Shown here: positions 1 through 10,589 of the stretch, in pieces
Layout of the letters: each line of letters starts with the position of its first letter
How positions within the stretch are numbered: the stretch's first letter is position 1
DNA from: Trichobilharzia szidati
Taxonomy: Eukaryota; Platyhelminthes; Trematoda; Strigeidida; Schistosomatidae
Assembly: GCA_944472155.2 (NCBI GenBank)
Contig: OX235279.1
Location: forward strand, 155,766,199-155,830,198
DNA length: 64,000 bases
Reading direction: 5' to 3'
Program-made: the position numbers and the translations under genes
Notes under the pieces: model-generated
Seen by the model: the letters and a program-made list of their open reading frames with translations, nothing else
Told to the model about the DNA's origin: nothing
The model's database searches: none

Positions 1-239
1 CTTATACCTGAAACCGATAATTCTCATGGACTGAAATAACCAAATGATTGGTACAATTTTGATGTTATATGCTAATTAGTGTAGAGCCGATGATGAGGAA
101 CAGGTAACTGAAAACGAATGCATGTTTGGTCGCTCTTCTTTTTGCTTTTCCTAAATGTACAAATACGAATTTTAGAAAATTCTGCAGTGAAAACAATAAA
201 AACATGGGAAAACACGTTGATATTATGTTTGCGGAAGAC

Positions 240-525
240 GATCAAAAAGAGTGAATGCAACCGCACCAACACTGGGAATGATTTTCATCCATATCACCAA
301 TTGTCTCTACCCATCACTGATGATTCTTAGCACACCGGGGACCCCATCTAGCCACACAGTCTATACATTCACGTATCTAGCTCAAACCAGCTGTCACACA
401 CTTCATGGATTGATTCCAGCCAGGTTTTGATTTGACCACCCTTCCCGCCTAACTCTTTCCCAGTCTAATCCTATTTCAGCTAACACTGACCGTTGAGAAA
501 GTTTACAGCTTGGTCGGAATATCAG
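240..525 (-). mobile_element. RTE family A, 3' fragment
   Basis: This stretch can be aligned by eye, with many substitutions, to the 3' part of the RTE-A copies at 10860-11200 and 48170-48500. They share the GATCTCAACTAGTC-like and TTCCAGCCAGGTTTTGATTTGACC-like blocks and the 'cagctaacactgaccgt' block. It is a dead, 5'-truncated piece with no open frame. The short ORFs across it read in either direction and resemble nothing. Confidence 0.55.
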
Positions 526-898
526 TGGTTGTAATTTACCACATAACACTCAGCAAAGATAGAACACAAATATCTGTGGTCGGTGAAAGACAGATATCAA
601 ACCTTTTCACTTTAACGGAGGAAGACAAGAGAAATGGCAGTGGACGTTTTTTTATTGACGAAATACATATCAGATTTATACATTCCTAGCCACATTAAAA
701 ATAGGCTAGTACGAGGGACAATAAATTGTTCGATAGGTTGTCAATTAACCCAAGGTTAAACAAAGTTGTTCACTGAGGTTCATTTCTGCCTCAACATAAA
801 CTAAATCCAGATTTGAGGAATAAACACTTCTGCCAATGCAACCATTGACTTAAAACGTTGATTTCAGTTTTGGTTGCTTCCTGCCTATCTCCATCGTG
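526..898. other. Unassigned intergenic DNA
   Basis: I see no gene, RNA or recognisable repeat here. It separates two RTE-A fragments (240-525 and 1120-1300) that may once have been one copy. Confidence 0.4.
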
Positions 899-1100
899 CG
901 TCGGTGGCACAGTGGTTAGGACTCTCGCCGACCATGCACATGGTCCGGGGTTCGATCCCCTGCCGGCGCACACCCGATATCTATGGTATGCCTGAATTTG
1001 GGCAACCGATATCCATGCTGAAAATTCCATACTTGTACTGAAAATACGGTGTGGAATCAAGCTGTAAATAAAAAAAAAAAATAAAAAAAAAATAAAAAAT
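899..1100 (+). mobile_element. tRNA-derived SINE with A-rich tail
   Basis: The head has a pol III A box (GGTGGCACAGTGGTTAGGA, about 902-920) and a B box (GGTTCGATCCC, about 950-960), as in tRNA-derived SINEs. A roughly 100-nt tRNA-unrelated body follows, ending in an A-rich tail (about 1068-1100). The same body occurs in reverse at 53340-53507 and 60645-60812, so this is a dispersed family and not a tRNA gene. The tRNA-like part cannot be folded into a functional cloverleaf by inspection. I see no target-site duplication. Confidence 0.85.
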
Positions 1101-1119
1101 CTACACACTATTGATAAAT

Positions 1120-1300
1120 TTTGACTGTATCACACCCCACATCACCATATCTCTCACTTTCAGGGTTTCATCATGTTTCACTCACAGCTACAAAAAAGAA
1201 CAACAGAGTGAACTACTGCCGCTTCCACTGTGCTCCACAGTACACACTTCCCTTCATAGATAGCCAGATACCACATGTCTAACCCTCCAAGTTGTTTGTT
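1120..1300 (-). mobile_element. RTE family A, 3' fragment
   Basis: It resembles 11280-11390: 'atatctctcactttca', 'tttcactcacagctac' and the 'cagtacacac' block occur in the same order. It is probably the continuation of the fragment at 240-525, split by a later insertion that includes the SINE at 899-1100. Confidence 0.5.
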
Positions 1301-2480
1301 ATCAAACGGTTCACAAGTACGGTACACACCAAATATTTCACTGTACAACAAACAACCTAATTATACTGGTAAAAATCCATACGATATGCGATGCATTCAT
1401 ATTATTGATATATATTCATAAAAAGTGAATAATACTGGTCAACTAGCCATTCGTTTCGATTGATTATCTATTTTGTGACCTTCAGTGTTTTTCTTCTCAA
1501 GGTGATTAGTCATTTCAGCTCAATTTGTTACTAAAAATAAAAAATATATATATTTACACTTTCCGTTCATATATCTGTATCTCGCTGAACTGTTGAAATA
1601 TGAAGTGTGTACCTGGGCTAACCAAGTCTCGATGCGTGTGTGTTTGTGTCTCACTGGAGGTAATGAACCCGGACCTCTTCAATGATTCATCAACTGGAAA
1701 CGCATTTGGAATGGATTAACAATTAATCGATTCGGGCACCTATATCCTATCTGATCTGTTCACAGTGCTAAAGAGTATGAAATACATTTGTAGCTACTTC
1801 AACTGACCACCTCCGTCTACGCATCTTTTATCCCTTCACCTGCCGCTCTTGTTCGGTAAGCAAGCTAGTACATTTGCCGTTAACAGAGAATGCATTTTAC
1901 GCAGATGGACGCGAAAGTTTATTTTACCATGTTCTCACACTGAAGAAAAGAAGATTGTGAGAAGTTCTGTTCATTAGGTAAAATACCTAGCAGATACTTC
2001 TGTCACTCTACCAGCTCTGAACATGATTTTAAGATGACAACTTATCGAATTCATGCCTACCTGTCTGTCACCTTAACAAAATTCTAAAGACAGTGGAGGC
2101 CTTGGCTATATATTCAAAAATTCAAGTGAAACCTTTAGTATGTACAAAAGCGGAAGTATTTACAGTCAGTCCCCATTTGTATCTTGGTCGCAGAAAGATA
2201 AACATTTATCTATACAAAATCAAAACAAGTGATTCAGCGATGCGATTCTTTTCAAAGAGTGCATTATCAAGCTGTACAATGGTCTATATACACGGTTCTT
2301 TTGGGAAATTATATCCGGTGAGGGAATTGAATCAAAGGTGTGAAAAAATAAAGTAGTAATACTAAGAAATGCGATTAAAATTAAACTGTTTGTGATTATC
2401 ATCACAGTTAAATGTGAAGAGGCGAAACGATTAATGTCATATGTACAGAACAATTCATAGGATTTAGAACAACACATTTA
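1301..2480. other. Unassigned intergenic DNA
   Basis: About 1.2 kb with no supported feature. The 87-codon open frame starting at 2093 has no recognisable motif and unremarkable composition, so I do not call it a gene. Confidence 0.4.
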
Positions 2481-2481
2481 G

Positions 2482-3124
2482 GCGAACAATATTGTTTTCG
2501 ATTGAATCTCATCAGGCTTAACTCTGAAATGTCTGCATAACTTTACAAATTATTATTAAAATATAAACCAATCATGATGATTTGTCGATAGTACAATAAG
2601 ATTGTGCGCATATAAGTCGTGCAATTAATAATAATAATAACAATAATATTCATAATAATAATAATTCTATCAGTAACAAAGATAAAAAGTGAAGAGGTTT
2701 TCGATAACAAGAATAATGAAAAACAACATGATTAAACAAACAAATGTGTTCAGGTCGACGTAGTAGTCGATCAAAGCTAAGAAAACAAATGAACCGATTA
2801 AGTGATGCTAGATTGATTGTAAGGGAATTAGATAAAATACGTCTTAGTAAAGATGCGATTAGATTAGGAGGTGATAAGAGAGGGATCGAGAATACAAGTA
2901 AGGAGTGGTGGTGAAATCGTCAGTTGGTTAGGTCTTAATCGGCCAAAGGAGAGATAATGGCTGTACGAACTCCATTTGAATGCATAGTTTAGGCTTAATA
3001 GTTGTTGGAATGCCTATCGCCTAAGCTGTATATGCAGTAGAGGAATACGAAGTCTATTGGAAAGATTCAGCGGGATTTGATGAATGATCACCTTGAATGC
3101 TTTCGTTTTCTCCACATGACCACT
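2482..3124 (+). repeat. Dispersed 643-bp repeat, copy 1 (inverted relative to 17392-18040)
   Basis: The whole block reappears in reverse complement at 17392-18040 with very few differences, including an ATT-rich microsatellite (about 2627-2668) of nearly the same length. Homology starts at 'gcgaacaatattg' and stops at 'gaccacta', and the flanks outside are unrelated. I see no coding capacity, terminal inverted repeats or target-site duplication. It could be a non-autonomous element or a segmental copy, and the family is unknown to me. Confidence 0.75.
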
Positions 3125-3438
3125 ATCAACTAAATGGGACAGAATTGAGCTGCGGATTGTTTTTGTCCGTCCTCTGTTAAACCAAGATGGGAGGTGTTCA
3201 CTAACACGTTGGCTAAGCTAACTGTCACCACAGGTGCAGTTGGAGTGATAAATGCGCATAGATGTGGTGAAACTGTCTAGCTTATCCTTCTTTTGTGTCC
3301 CAGTTATTCTCCGGCTAGAGAATGACAAACATAATTTTACTGAGTAAGACGCTCATCGTATACTGCTGGAAAGTCTGTAGAATAAAATCGAGCTTGACAA
3401 GTCACAATTAAATTGTGACTTAATAAACAGAGGTCATT
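3125..3438. other. Unassigned DNA between repeats
   Basis: About 310 bp with no supported gene or repeat, lying between the 643-bp repeat and the C-terminal side of the minus-strand PLE. Confidence 0.35.
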
Positions 3439-3439
3439 T

Positions 3440-4298
3440 TACATGCAGTCATAGTCTCAGGTTTTCTCTCTGATGTTTTCATATGTTTCTTTATGAAACT
3501 GCTCGGATAACCCTTCTGCGTCAAGAAATCATGAATATATTCAAATTCCTATTGTAAGTGGTCACCCATACATATCTTTCTTGCTCTACTAGTAAGACAT
3601 CTAACAACATTTCTTTTATATTTAATGGGCACGTAACTTAGGAAGTGTGTGTATTGCCCTGTGAATGTGCTTTTTCTATACATGCTCCTATCAAGTAACC
3701 CATCTTCTCGCCTACTTAACAAGACATTCGGAAAATGTAGCTTATTATCCTGCACCTCCTCACAAGTAAAAGTAATCGAAGGATGGAGGTTATTGGATTT
3801 CATCAACAATTCGCCTATGTTTGCATTCCCATCAACTAAGATAAATGTATCATCAATATAACGGTAATACATATCCAACTCCTTGATGATGTCTTTCAAT
3901 CTCCCGTTTTCAAGTTTTGCAAGATAGAAGTCAGCCAATATTGTGCCTAATGGTGAACCCATAGCTATTCCACCTACTTGTTGCTAATGTGAATTATTGA
4001 AAGCAAAGTTCAAACTGATTGTGCATTTAAGGAGTAGTTGTTTGAGGCTACACAAGGGGATTCCTAAGTCCATTTGCCTTTCGGGATTTCCTTGACAAAT
4101 GTAATCTACTGTTTCAATAAGTGGTGCATCCGTGAGCACTGATGATACGTCCATGAAATAACATAAGTTTATCCACAAGTTAGTCTTGGGTATTTTAGAA
4201 ATGAAGTCAAGACCATCACTAATTCTATGCTGTACAGTTTCCTTGTGCAAAGGTTCAACAATCTTCATTATAGATGAGATTTTATTTTGATAAATCAC
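3440..4298 (-). pseudogene. Penelope-like element reverse transcriptase, fragment with an in-frame stop
   Basis: Minus-strand reading gives a PLE reverse transcriptase core. An N-proximal part ends in LKQLLLKCTISLNFAFNN, followed by a TAG stop (3984-3986). In the same frame come GIAMGSPLG (motif typical of PLE RT) and YRYIDDTFIL, with the catalytic D-D pair intact. C-terminal residues resemble SYVPIKYKRNVVRCLTSRARKIC. The frame continues past the stop at 3546-3548 in degraded form towards 3440. The GIY-YIG endonuclease domain is missing. It is a 5'- and 3'-truncated copy, clearly a PLE and of a lineage related to PLE-1. Confidence 0.88.
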
Positions 4299-5640
4299 AC
4301 AATTATAAAGTAATATTAACTGATGACGTTTTTTTTAGCACAAACTATTGCTCATAATCATATGGAGTCACCCACACAACTTTTTTATTCATTTATATAT
4401 AGTTCACGTATATGAATTCAGTTATGCCTCATATCTAATTCCAAGGGAAAGTAGGAAGATAAACAAAAGGTGTAGCAATGGGATCACTAATATCTCCTAC
4501 GTAGCAGATATATTTGTGAACAGCTGGGAAAATATTGCTCTCAATACATTTAATCCTACTCCAAAAATATGGTGGAGATATGTGGATGACACTTTCACAA
4601 TGTTAAAAACAGAACACATCTCCAGCTTCTTGCCGCATATAAACTCACTAGTGAAGGGAATAAAATTCACATTGGAATCAGAAAATGAACAAGGAGAATT
4701 AGCTTTGCTAGACTGTAAAATCAAATGAACAGAAGAAAGTTAACTGCACACTAGCGTTTATAAAAAGCCAACGCACTCTAGCAGATATTTAGACTTCAAT
4801 TCATCTCATCCGTTGTCTGTAAAAGCTAGCTTAGCTAAGTGTCTAACAAAACCGAGCAATAGCACTAAGTAGCACAAAAAAGACCTAATTGATGAAATGG
4901 AACAGATAGAAGAAGCCTTGGAGTTGAATAATTATCCTATAAAATTCATTAGGAATATCAAAAAAGGTCAAAAGCAACATAAAAATAATGATGAAACTAT
5001 TAATGGTAACAAAAATAAGAGAGAATATAAGGCATCAACTGTGACACAATTTAAGGAGGATTCTCAATCAGGCAGGAATTACAGTGGCATTTAAACCTGC
5101 AAACTCACTCAAATAGGAAAAGCTCTGTAGATTAAAGGACACAGTCGACCCAATCAGACAAAATAATATAATTGTCAAAATACCGTGCAATGACTGTGAG
5201 GTAAGTAATTTAGAAAAAAGCTCAGCGCTACATGGCACTGCATGCATTAACACACAACCACACAATAGGGTGTGAGAGGGCTAAAATGATAAGAAGTAAT
5301 ATAGGTAGGTGTAGAGAGAGGTTGATTACTGAATCATGCCTGGTTCATCGAGTCTACACCCAACACAACAAGTGCAATAGGATGCAATGACTCATCACTC
5401 ACACCGAAAATATGGACATGTGATTAGCAATGAAGTCAAGTGATGAAAAATAATGGAATTGTATAGACGAAGGAAGTTAGAAAGTTGTGTGAGTACCTTG
5501 ATATGATAATGAGCAGGAATAAAATACTGTGTAGCACTGTGAGACTACATCAAAATAAATTTTACCCGCTATGGAATTATAATCTATCATAGTTCACAAG
5601 TCTTACTGTTATATCAATAGATTTAAGAGCACCATTTTGC
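4291..5640 (+). mobile_element. PLE-3, 5'-truncated copy with inverted terminal fragment
   Basis: It begins with about 95 bp of the element's own terminal repeat in inverted orientation (4291-4386, containing the reverse of the conserved TGATATGATTATGAGCAAT box). The RT tail follows (4448-4735: GVAMGS, then RYVDDTFTML). The remaining frame has several stops and ends in a GIY-YIG module whose YIG-containing segment is deleted near 5202. Comparison with 8620-9024 shows about 100 bp missing. The 3' noncoding end and terminal repeat run from about 5430 to 5640 and lack the hairpin core present at 9101-9148. It cannot encode a working enzyme. Confidence 0.82.
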
Positions 5641-5644
5641 ATTG

Positions 5645-5880
5645 TTTCAGAAACGTAATCGTGTCTCTACTAAGAGTGTGATATTCAAGCACCTCGTCAA
5701 TACTGACCATTCTATCCCGATAAACGCCTCTTTTAAAGCAATTCACAAAGTGAAGGACAGCCTGTAAACGACAAGAAACGTTCTTTTATCTCCTCCGCAT
5801 TACTGAAGCTGTAGCCATTCATATAGAGAAATCGAATTTCTGCATACAAATGAAAATTAGTGAACCATTTCTCATACCAT
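5645..5880 (+). pseudogene. PLE-1-type element, C-terminal endonuclease tail (upstream tandem partner)
   Basis: Forward translation gives a segment like KSVIFKHLVNTDHSIPIN followed by ASFKAIHKV. This parallels SILEHLIESGHQANPQNN and FSVIYTI at the C-terminus of PLE-1 (9240-9340). It is degraded, with stops after 'KDSL'. Its position directly upstream of the PLE-1 5' terminal region suggests a partial tandem copy of the same lineage, an arrangement common in Penelope-like elements. Confidence 0.6.
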
Positions 5881-6235
5881 GGTAACAATGTCATTTTTGA
5901 TTTCTACTGACTTGACTTTCGTTTGGTGGTTTTTCTAACTTCCTATAACTCCTCTATTTCTTTAGAACTCCTGGATAATTCCATATTTTTCTTCGCTTAT
6001 ATGTGAACATCCTGATTACAACTCATCCACTCATTAAATTATTCATCTTATTATTCAACTCCTTTTATGCATTGACTAATATTAACAATTATGTTTATCA
6101 CAACTCATCACTTTTGTTACTACCACTTTCATGAAAACAAGACTGCATATAAATGCGATTGTACAGCTAAAGAGGAAAATGTATTCGCCGAAAAGAGTAA
6201 CTCTTTGCTGAACACCTTTTCTTTTCTATGACTGA
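5881..6235 (+). repeat. PLE-1 5' terminal repeat region (pLTR)
   Basis: The segment just upstream of the PLE-1 ORF (about 6130-6258) matches 9855-9968 downstream of it. Shared blocks are TGTACAGCT, CGCCGAAAAGAGTAACTCTTTGCTGAAC and the following TTTTCTTTTCTATGACTGAATGGG. PLEs are typically flanked by such direct 'pLTR' repeats. The left boundary is uncertain. Confidence 0.6.
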
Positions 6236-7282
6236 ATGGGAATTTTCAAATTACTGAAACGTTGCAAGGACCCAGTGACGGTGAAGGAGCTGGACCGTTT
6301 CCTGCGTTACTCCGTCAAGCTTGCAGTAGCGAAGGCAGAGATTCAGTTCTTGAGAGAATGTTTAGATCGGCACGAATATCCAAATATGTACTGGAAGTCC
6401 CTCAGACGAAACCACATCCATCCGAATACCAGAACGCTCAGGCGACACACACTAAACAACATTGACTCCATCCAATCACGTGTCCCTGAACTAGAACGAA
6501 ATGTTGACTTACGAGCACATGCAGTCCACGATTTAGAACAAGAACTACGCCAATCGTTCGAAGAATATGTCGAAGAAGTTGCACAGAAACAATGTGAGAA
6601 TGTCAAGTCAAACCTTATTAAAAGCCTGAAGCCGACGAGCGACCCTGAACGTCCATTCCCAAGCAATCCAGAAAAATACGTATTTAACCTCTCAAACATT
6701 GAGCTGTCAGAACTTCAACTAGAAGCACTGTCCCTCGGTCCAAAGTTCTGCACAAAACCATCAAAAATCCAAAAAATTCAAACCCAAGTTCAGTTCGAAA
6801 ACTTGATAAACCAAACATATGATCTATCACCAACTTCCGAAGAGAACCTGCAACAGTTCAGGTCGGTAGTCCTCGACAGCTGCCATAAATTTATGAATAC
6901 CTAACCAAATGGAAAGTCAATACTGACCAAAAAACACTATAAAGAGCTCAAGGAATTAATAAACAACAAAGAAATTATTCTGTTACGCCCGGATAAAGGT
7001 GGGGGAATCGTAGTCATGAATCGTGAAGACTACATAAGTAAAATGCTGACCATCCTATCCGACGAATCTAAATTCATAAAACCAGCAAACGAAAAGAACA
7101 TGACGGAACAAACTGAACAAAAACTAACGAACCTTCTCCGAAAACTAAAGACTGAATCATTCATCGATCTTGAAACCTTCGAATCGTTTAAACCGTCGGG
7201 CTCAAATATACCCCGGCTATATGGACTACCAAAGGTGCACAAAGAAAAACGTACCTCTCCGACCCATCCTCGATATGACTAA
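6236..7282 (+). pseudogene. PLE-1 N-terminal region (pre-RT), broken by stop and frameshift
   Basis: The open frame 6236-6904 encodes a charged N-terminal domain: MGIFKLLKR start, MYWKSLRRN, and a predicted helical/coiled stretch around residues 85-125. It continues in the same frame after a TAA at 6902-6904 through LLRPDKGGGIVVMNR and PRLYGLPKVHK, conserved features just before the RT fingers of Penelope-like elements. A +1 shift around 7230-7280 then moves the coding sequence into the frame that carries the RT. PLE-2 (42982 onward) has the same domain order, supporting homology. The element was one long ORF and now needs a stop and a frameshift repaired to be read through. Confidence 0.85.
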
Positions 7283-8423
7283 TTCACCTTATCACACTAC
7301 CGCACAATGGCTAGTAGACATACTAGAACCTGTCAGAAAGGAAATCTCCTGCCACTCACTACTAGACTCCTTCGATTTTGTCAATTCCATTGAAAACGTC
7401 AGCGTCTCCAATCAAACCATGTTCTCACTGGATGTGGTATCACTGTTTACAAACGTCCCACTAACCGAAACAATATGCTATATATGTGAATATATTGATT
7501 CAAAGGAGATGAACATTGGTATACCCACGAACTATTTGAAGGAACTCCTATTAAGATGTACTCTAAACGTCCAATTCACTTTCAATAATGAAATATATAG
7601 AAAAAAAGATGGTATAGCTATGGGCTCACCACTCGGCCCGCTGCTTGCAGATATTTTCATGTCAAAACTAGAAAATACACACCTAAAGAAGACAATAGAT
7701 AACTTCAGGTTCTACAAGAGATACGTGGACGATACTTTTATTATCGCCAATAATGAGGAAAATTTGGAGAACATATTGGACTTCTTCAACAGTTGCCATC
7801 CAGCAATCCAGTTCGCACTAGAGAAGGAGTCCAACGCAACAATATCTTCTCTCGATGTGCAACTAACAAGACGCGAACAAGATGGGACACTCAAAAGATC
7901 CATTCACAGAAAACCGACATGGAATGGACAACTCATCAGCTTTCACAGTTGGGTGCCTCTATATACAAAACGAAATCTAATCCGCTCACTGACTCACAGA
8001 ATCCACAACATTTGCAGTCCAGAATCTATAGAAGAGGAGCTGAAGACCCTGAAAAGAATCCTCCTTGAAAACGGTTACCCGGAACGTTTCATCACAAAAG
8101 CCATGAAGCCCAAAACACAAAAACCGTCTATGCTTACTGCTCCCAAGAAACTTCTCTATTTGACTCTAAAATTCAACGGAAATTCTTCAGCAGAAATATT
8201 GAGAAACCGCCTGTGCCGTTCACTGAAGAAAACCTTCTTCGCAGCTGAACTCAGACTAACTTTCTCTACAAAACCAATGATTCGCACGAACGTGAAGGAC
8301 AAGCTTCCACTGGGGGCCTCATCAATGTGCATCTACCAATTCACCTGCTCATGTGGAGCTAGGTATGTCGGCCGTACCCAGCGTTTGCTATCCAAACGAA
8401 TCAGCGAACACTTACCTTCATGA
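7170..8423 (+). CDS. PLE-1 reverse transcriptase with start of GIY-YIG endonuclease
   Basis: A 417-codon frame carries the Penelope RT core in order. RPILDMTNSPYH comes first, then MFSLDVVSLFTNVPL (first catalytic Asp region), GIAMGSPLGPLLADIF, and YKRYVDDTFII with the two catalytic aspartates. A thumb/linker follows with RSIHRKPTWNGQ and KRNLIRSLTHR. The C-terminal part reaches the zinc-finger-like CIYQFTCSCGARYVGRTQR, the start of the GIY-YIG nuclease, and stops artificially at 8423 where PLE-3 has inserted. The real C-terminus resumes at 9202. RT motifs look intact; reverse transcription for target-primed integration is the family's role. The residues before about 7240 overlap the other frame and are probably not native. 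Confidence 0.9.
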   Translation: MKPSNRLNRRAQIYPGYMDYQRCTKKNVPLRPILDMTNSPYHTTAQWLVDILEPVRKEISCHSLLDSFDFVNSIENVSVSNQTMFSLDVVSLFTNVPLTETICYICEYIDSKEMNIGIPTNYLKELLLRCTLNVQFTFNNEIYRKKDGIAMGSPLGPLLADIFMSKLENTHLKKTIDNFRFYKRYVDDTFIIANNEENLENILDFFNSCHPAIQFALEKESNATISSLDVQLTRREQDGTLKRSIHRKPTWNGQLISFHSWVPLYTKRNLIRSLTHRIHNICSPESIEEELKTLKRILLENGYPERFITKAMKPKTQKPSMLTAPKKLLYLTLKFNGNSSAEILRNRLCRSLKKTFFAAELRLTFSTKPMIRTNVKDKLPLGASSMCIYQFTCSCGARYVGRTQRLLSKRISEHLPS

Positions 8424-9214
8424 TATAAGAATAAAACTTGGACACCGTGGTAGAGTGTAATTCCATTATGGGTAAATTTTATTTTGATAGAGTCTCACAG
8501 TGTTATACAGTAATATACAGTAATAATATAAGAGAGAATATAAATCATCTACAGTTATACCATATAAAGAGGGGACATCTGAGACCCCACGTAGGATTCT
8601 AAATAAAGCAGGAATTAGGGTGGCATTTAAACCTACAAACTCACTCAGGGAAAAGCTCTGTAGGTTAAAGGACCCAGTGGACCCAATTAGACAAAATAAT
8701 ATAATTTACAAAATACCCTGCAATGACTGTGAGGTCAACTACATAGGTCAAACTAGTAGGTCAGGGGTAGTCAGATTGTCAGAACATAAGAATTTAGCTT
8801 GGGTAAGAATGGTTGACCCAGAGAAGATAAGTAATTTAGAAAAAAGCTCGGCAATTGCAATGCATGCATTAACACACAACCACACAATAGGGTGGGAGAG
8901 GGTTAAAATTCTAAAAAGTAATCTAGGTAGGTGGAGAGAGAGGTTGATTACTGAATCTTTGTTCATCGAATCTACACCCAACACATGCAATAGGAATGAA
9001 TCATCACTCATACCTGAAATATAGAAAATAATACTACCAATCAAATCAAGTGAAAAAAAATGGAACTATATAAATGAATTTAGGAAGTCGTGTGATTACC
9101 TTGATATGATTATGAGCAATAAATTGTGCTCGAAACGTCATCAGTAAACAATACTGTATAACACTGTGAGACTCTATCAAAATAAAATTTACCCATAATG
9201 GACTTACCCTCATG
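8410..9214 (+). mobile_element. PLE-3 copy nested inside PLE-1, with 13-bp target-site duplication
   Basis: The insert spans 8423-9201 and is bounded by ACTTACCTTCATG (8410-8422) and ACTTACCCTCATG (9202-9214), a 13-bp duplication with one mismatch. It starts with an inverted copy of its own 3' terminal sequence (8423-8520), then carries a truncated C-terminal ORF (8620-9024), then the terminal repeat with the hairpin core. Insert plus one duplication is 792 bp (a multiple of 3), so PLE-1 resumes in the same frame downstream. The order of events is therefore clear: PLE-1 was already here when PLE-3 arrived. Confidence 0.9.
8620..9027 (+). CDS. PLE-3 GIY-YIG endonuclease domain (truncated element)
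   Basis: 134 codons encoding the C-terminal endonuclease of a Penelope-like element. A Cys pair in KIPCNDCE comes first, then NYIGQTSR (the YIG half of the GIY-YIG signature, with the downstream catalytic Arg), VVRLSEH, and a C-terminal HALTHNH followed by RWRERLITES. The nuclease nicks target DNA for insertion. The RT half is absent from this copy. The same domain occurs in reverse at 22336-22800 and as a deleted form at 5140-5400. The first Met is arbitrary because the native ORF would enter from an upstream RT. Confidence 0.88.
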
Positions 9215-9458
9215 GTTTTCTAAAGGAGAAAGAAGATCCCCCCGCCACAGCTCTATCCTAGAACACTTGATCGAATCCGGACACCAAGCAAACCCACAAA
9301 ACAACTTCTCAGTTATCTACACAATACGTGGGAATCTTGCCAAAAGAGTACGAATTAAACTTCTTCAAACTGCAGAAGCAATGGCAATTCACATATTGAA
9401 TCCTGAACTCTGCATACAAAAGAAGTTTGTTCAGTCACTAAATCTACAATGGTCCTGA
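9202..9458 (+). pseudogene. PLE-1 endonuclease C-terminus, separated from its RT by the PLE-3 insertion
   Basis: From 9202 the frame continues PLE-1: ERRSPRHSSILEHLIESGHQ, then FSVIYTI, KLLQTAEAMAIHILNP and a final CIQKKFVQSL. This is the C-terminal half of the GIY-YIG domain, comparable to 45400-45650 in PLE-2. It ends at TGA (9456-9458). The Met at 9198 is contributed by the inserted element and is not a real start. Confidence 0.85.
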
Positions 9459-10240
9459 TCTATCTCAACACCAAATACGTAATTCTGTCTTACCTCTTTC
9501 TTCTTTGTTTGTCTTTTTCTTAATTGCATTATTTTCTACCCCCACCCTCTATTAAATCTCTACCCTCATGACGACTGTTGCTAACTCCATTTTCGTTTAT
9601 TTTCAAGTGAATTCTACTCAGCTTATCAACTTAACTCTCATTCATTTTCAAGTGAATTCTACTCAACTTATTAACCTAACTCTCATTCATTTTTCAGTGA
9701 ACCCTAGCAATTAGATTACGTCACCCAACCTACTTTTGTAATTTTATTTTAGTTTCTAACCGATTAACGCCTTCTAAATTACGTAATTTGTTGTCAAAAA
9801 ATTAACAATTGCATTAACACATCTTTGGAAATATTCCTTTTGTTGCCAAGAAAAATTACTATAAATTTGCGGTTTGTACAGCTTGAGAATGATATCGCCG
9901 AAAAGAGTAACTCTTTGCTGAACGCCTTTTCTTTTCTATGACTGAATGGGAATTTTCAAATTACTGAAAATGAATTCGCCAAAAAGAGACTCTTCGTTGC
10001 TTTCATTCAGACTAATATGCGGCAATTGCTATAACAACTTATATCCTCTAGTGGAAGTGAAAGACGTGTCGCTAGGCGGTTGTTTATTCACAAATGCTGC
10101 ATTAGAATTAATGTGTCTATATACTAGTTCACTCATAATCCTACGTCTTTTGAATAGCCTAGCTACGTGTTGTGTATATTCAGCCTACATCCTCAATCTG
10201 CGTATTCCTCCAAAATACAAAAGTAATCAATAAATTTTCT
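9459..10240 (+). repeat. PLE-1 3' terminal repeat region
   Basis: Downstream of the PLE-1 stop this region holds two copies of a GTGAATTCTACTCA-like 47-bp unit (about 9606-9680) and then the block shared with the 5' side (9855-9968 matching 6130-6258). A weaker third echo follows (9970-9995, GAATTCGCCAAAAAGAGACTCTTC). The open frame from 9946 reads MGIFKLLK like the PLE-1 start and then diverges, so it is the beginning of a truncated downstream tandem copy and not a gene. Confidence 0.65.
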
Positions 10241-10588
10241 ACAACCTAATAGTTGATTGGTTGAAGTAATGACTACATGATTTCATCAGCCATATCTGAT
10301 TAGTTGTTCTTTAATACTAATCACGTGGTTTTATCGTTAGGATGACCAATGAGAATAAAATCAGTCAGTGGATCACATGATTTTGTGATATGATATTTGC
10401 CTGTCTAGAAGCGAAACAAAAGTTTCGTATTTAAATCACCGCCAACATCAAGGAGACTACAACACAACTCTTTTGTATTCTATATTTACAAGCTGCAATC
10501 AGAAAAAGCAAATTGTATGTTGATTAAGTACCGACTCTAGAGTTTCATTATCGAGCACGATATAGAATAGAAGTCAAATCTCACTCTA
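10241..10588. other. Unassigned DNA
   Basis: About 350 bp with no gene. It may still be terminal sequence of the PLE-1 tandem array, but I found no second copy in the window to test that. Confidence 0.3.
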
Positions 10589-10589
10589 A

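Noticed and set aside
899..975. A tRNA gene suggested by A and B boxes
   Set aside because: The head is followed by a fixed body and A-tail and occurs in three copies. No cloverleaf with a proper acceptor stem forms.
2620..2670. A possible CRISPR or satellite array in the ATT-rich run
   Set aside because: It is a simple microsatellite with no spaced direct repeats.
6184..6260. A hammerhead core in the PLE-1 terminal repeat
   Set aside because: It has GAAA-like and CTGAA strings but no pairing stems I could draw in the right order.
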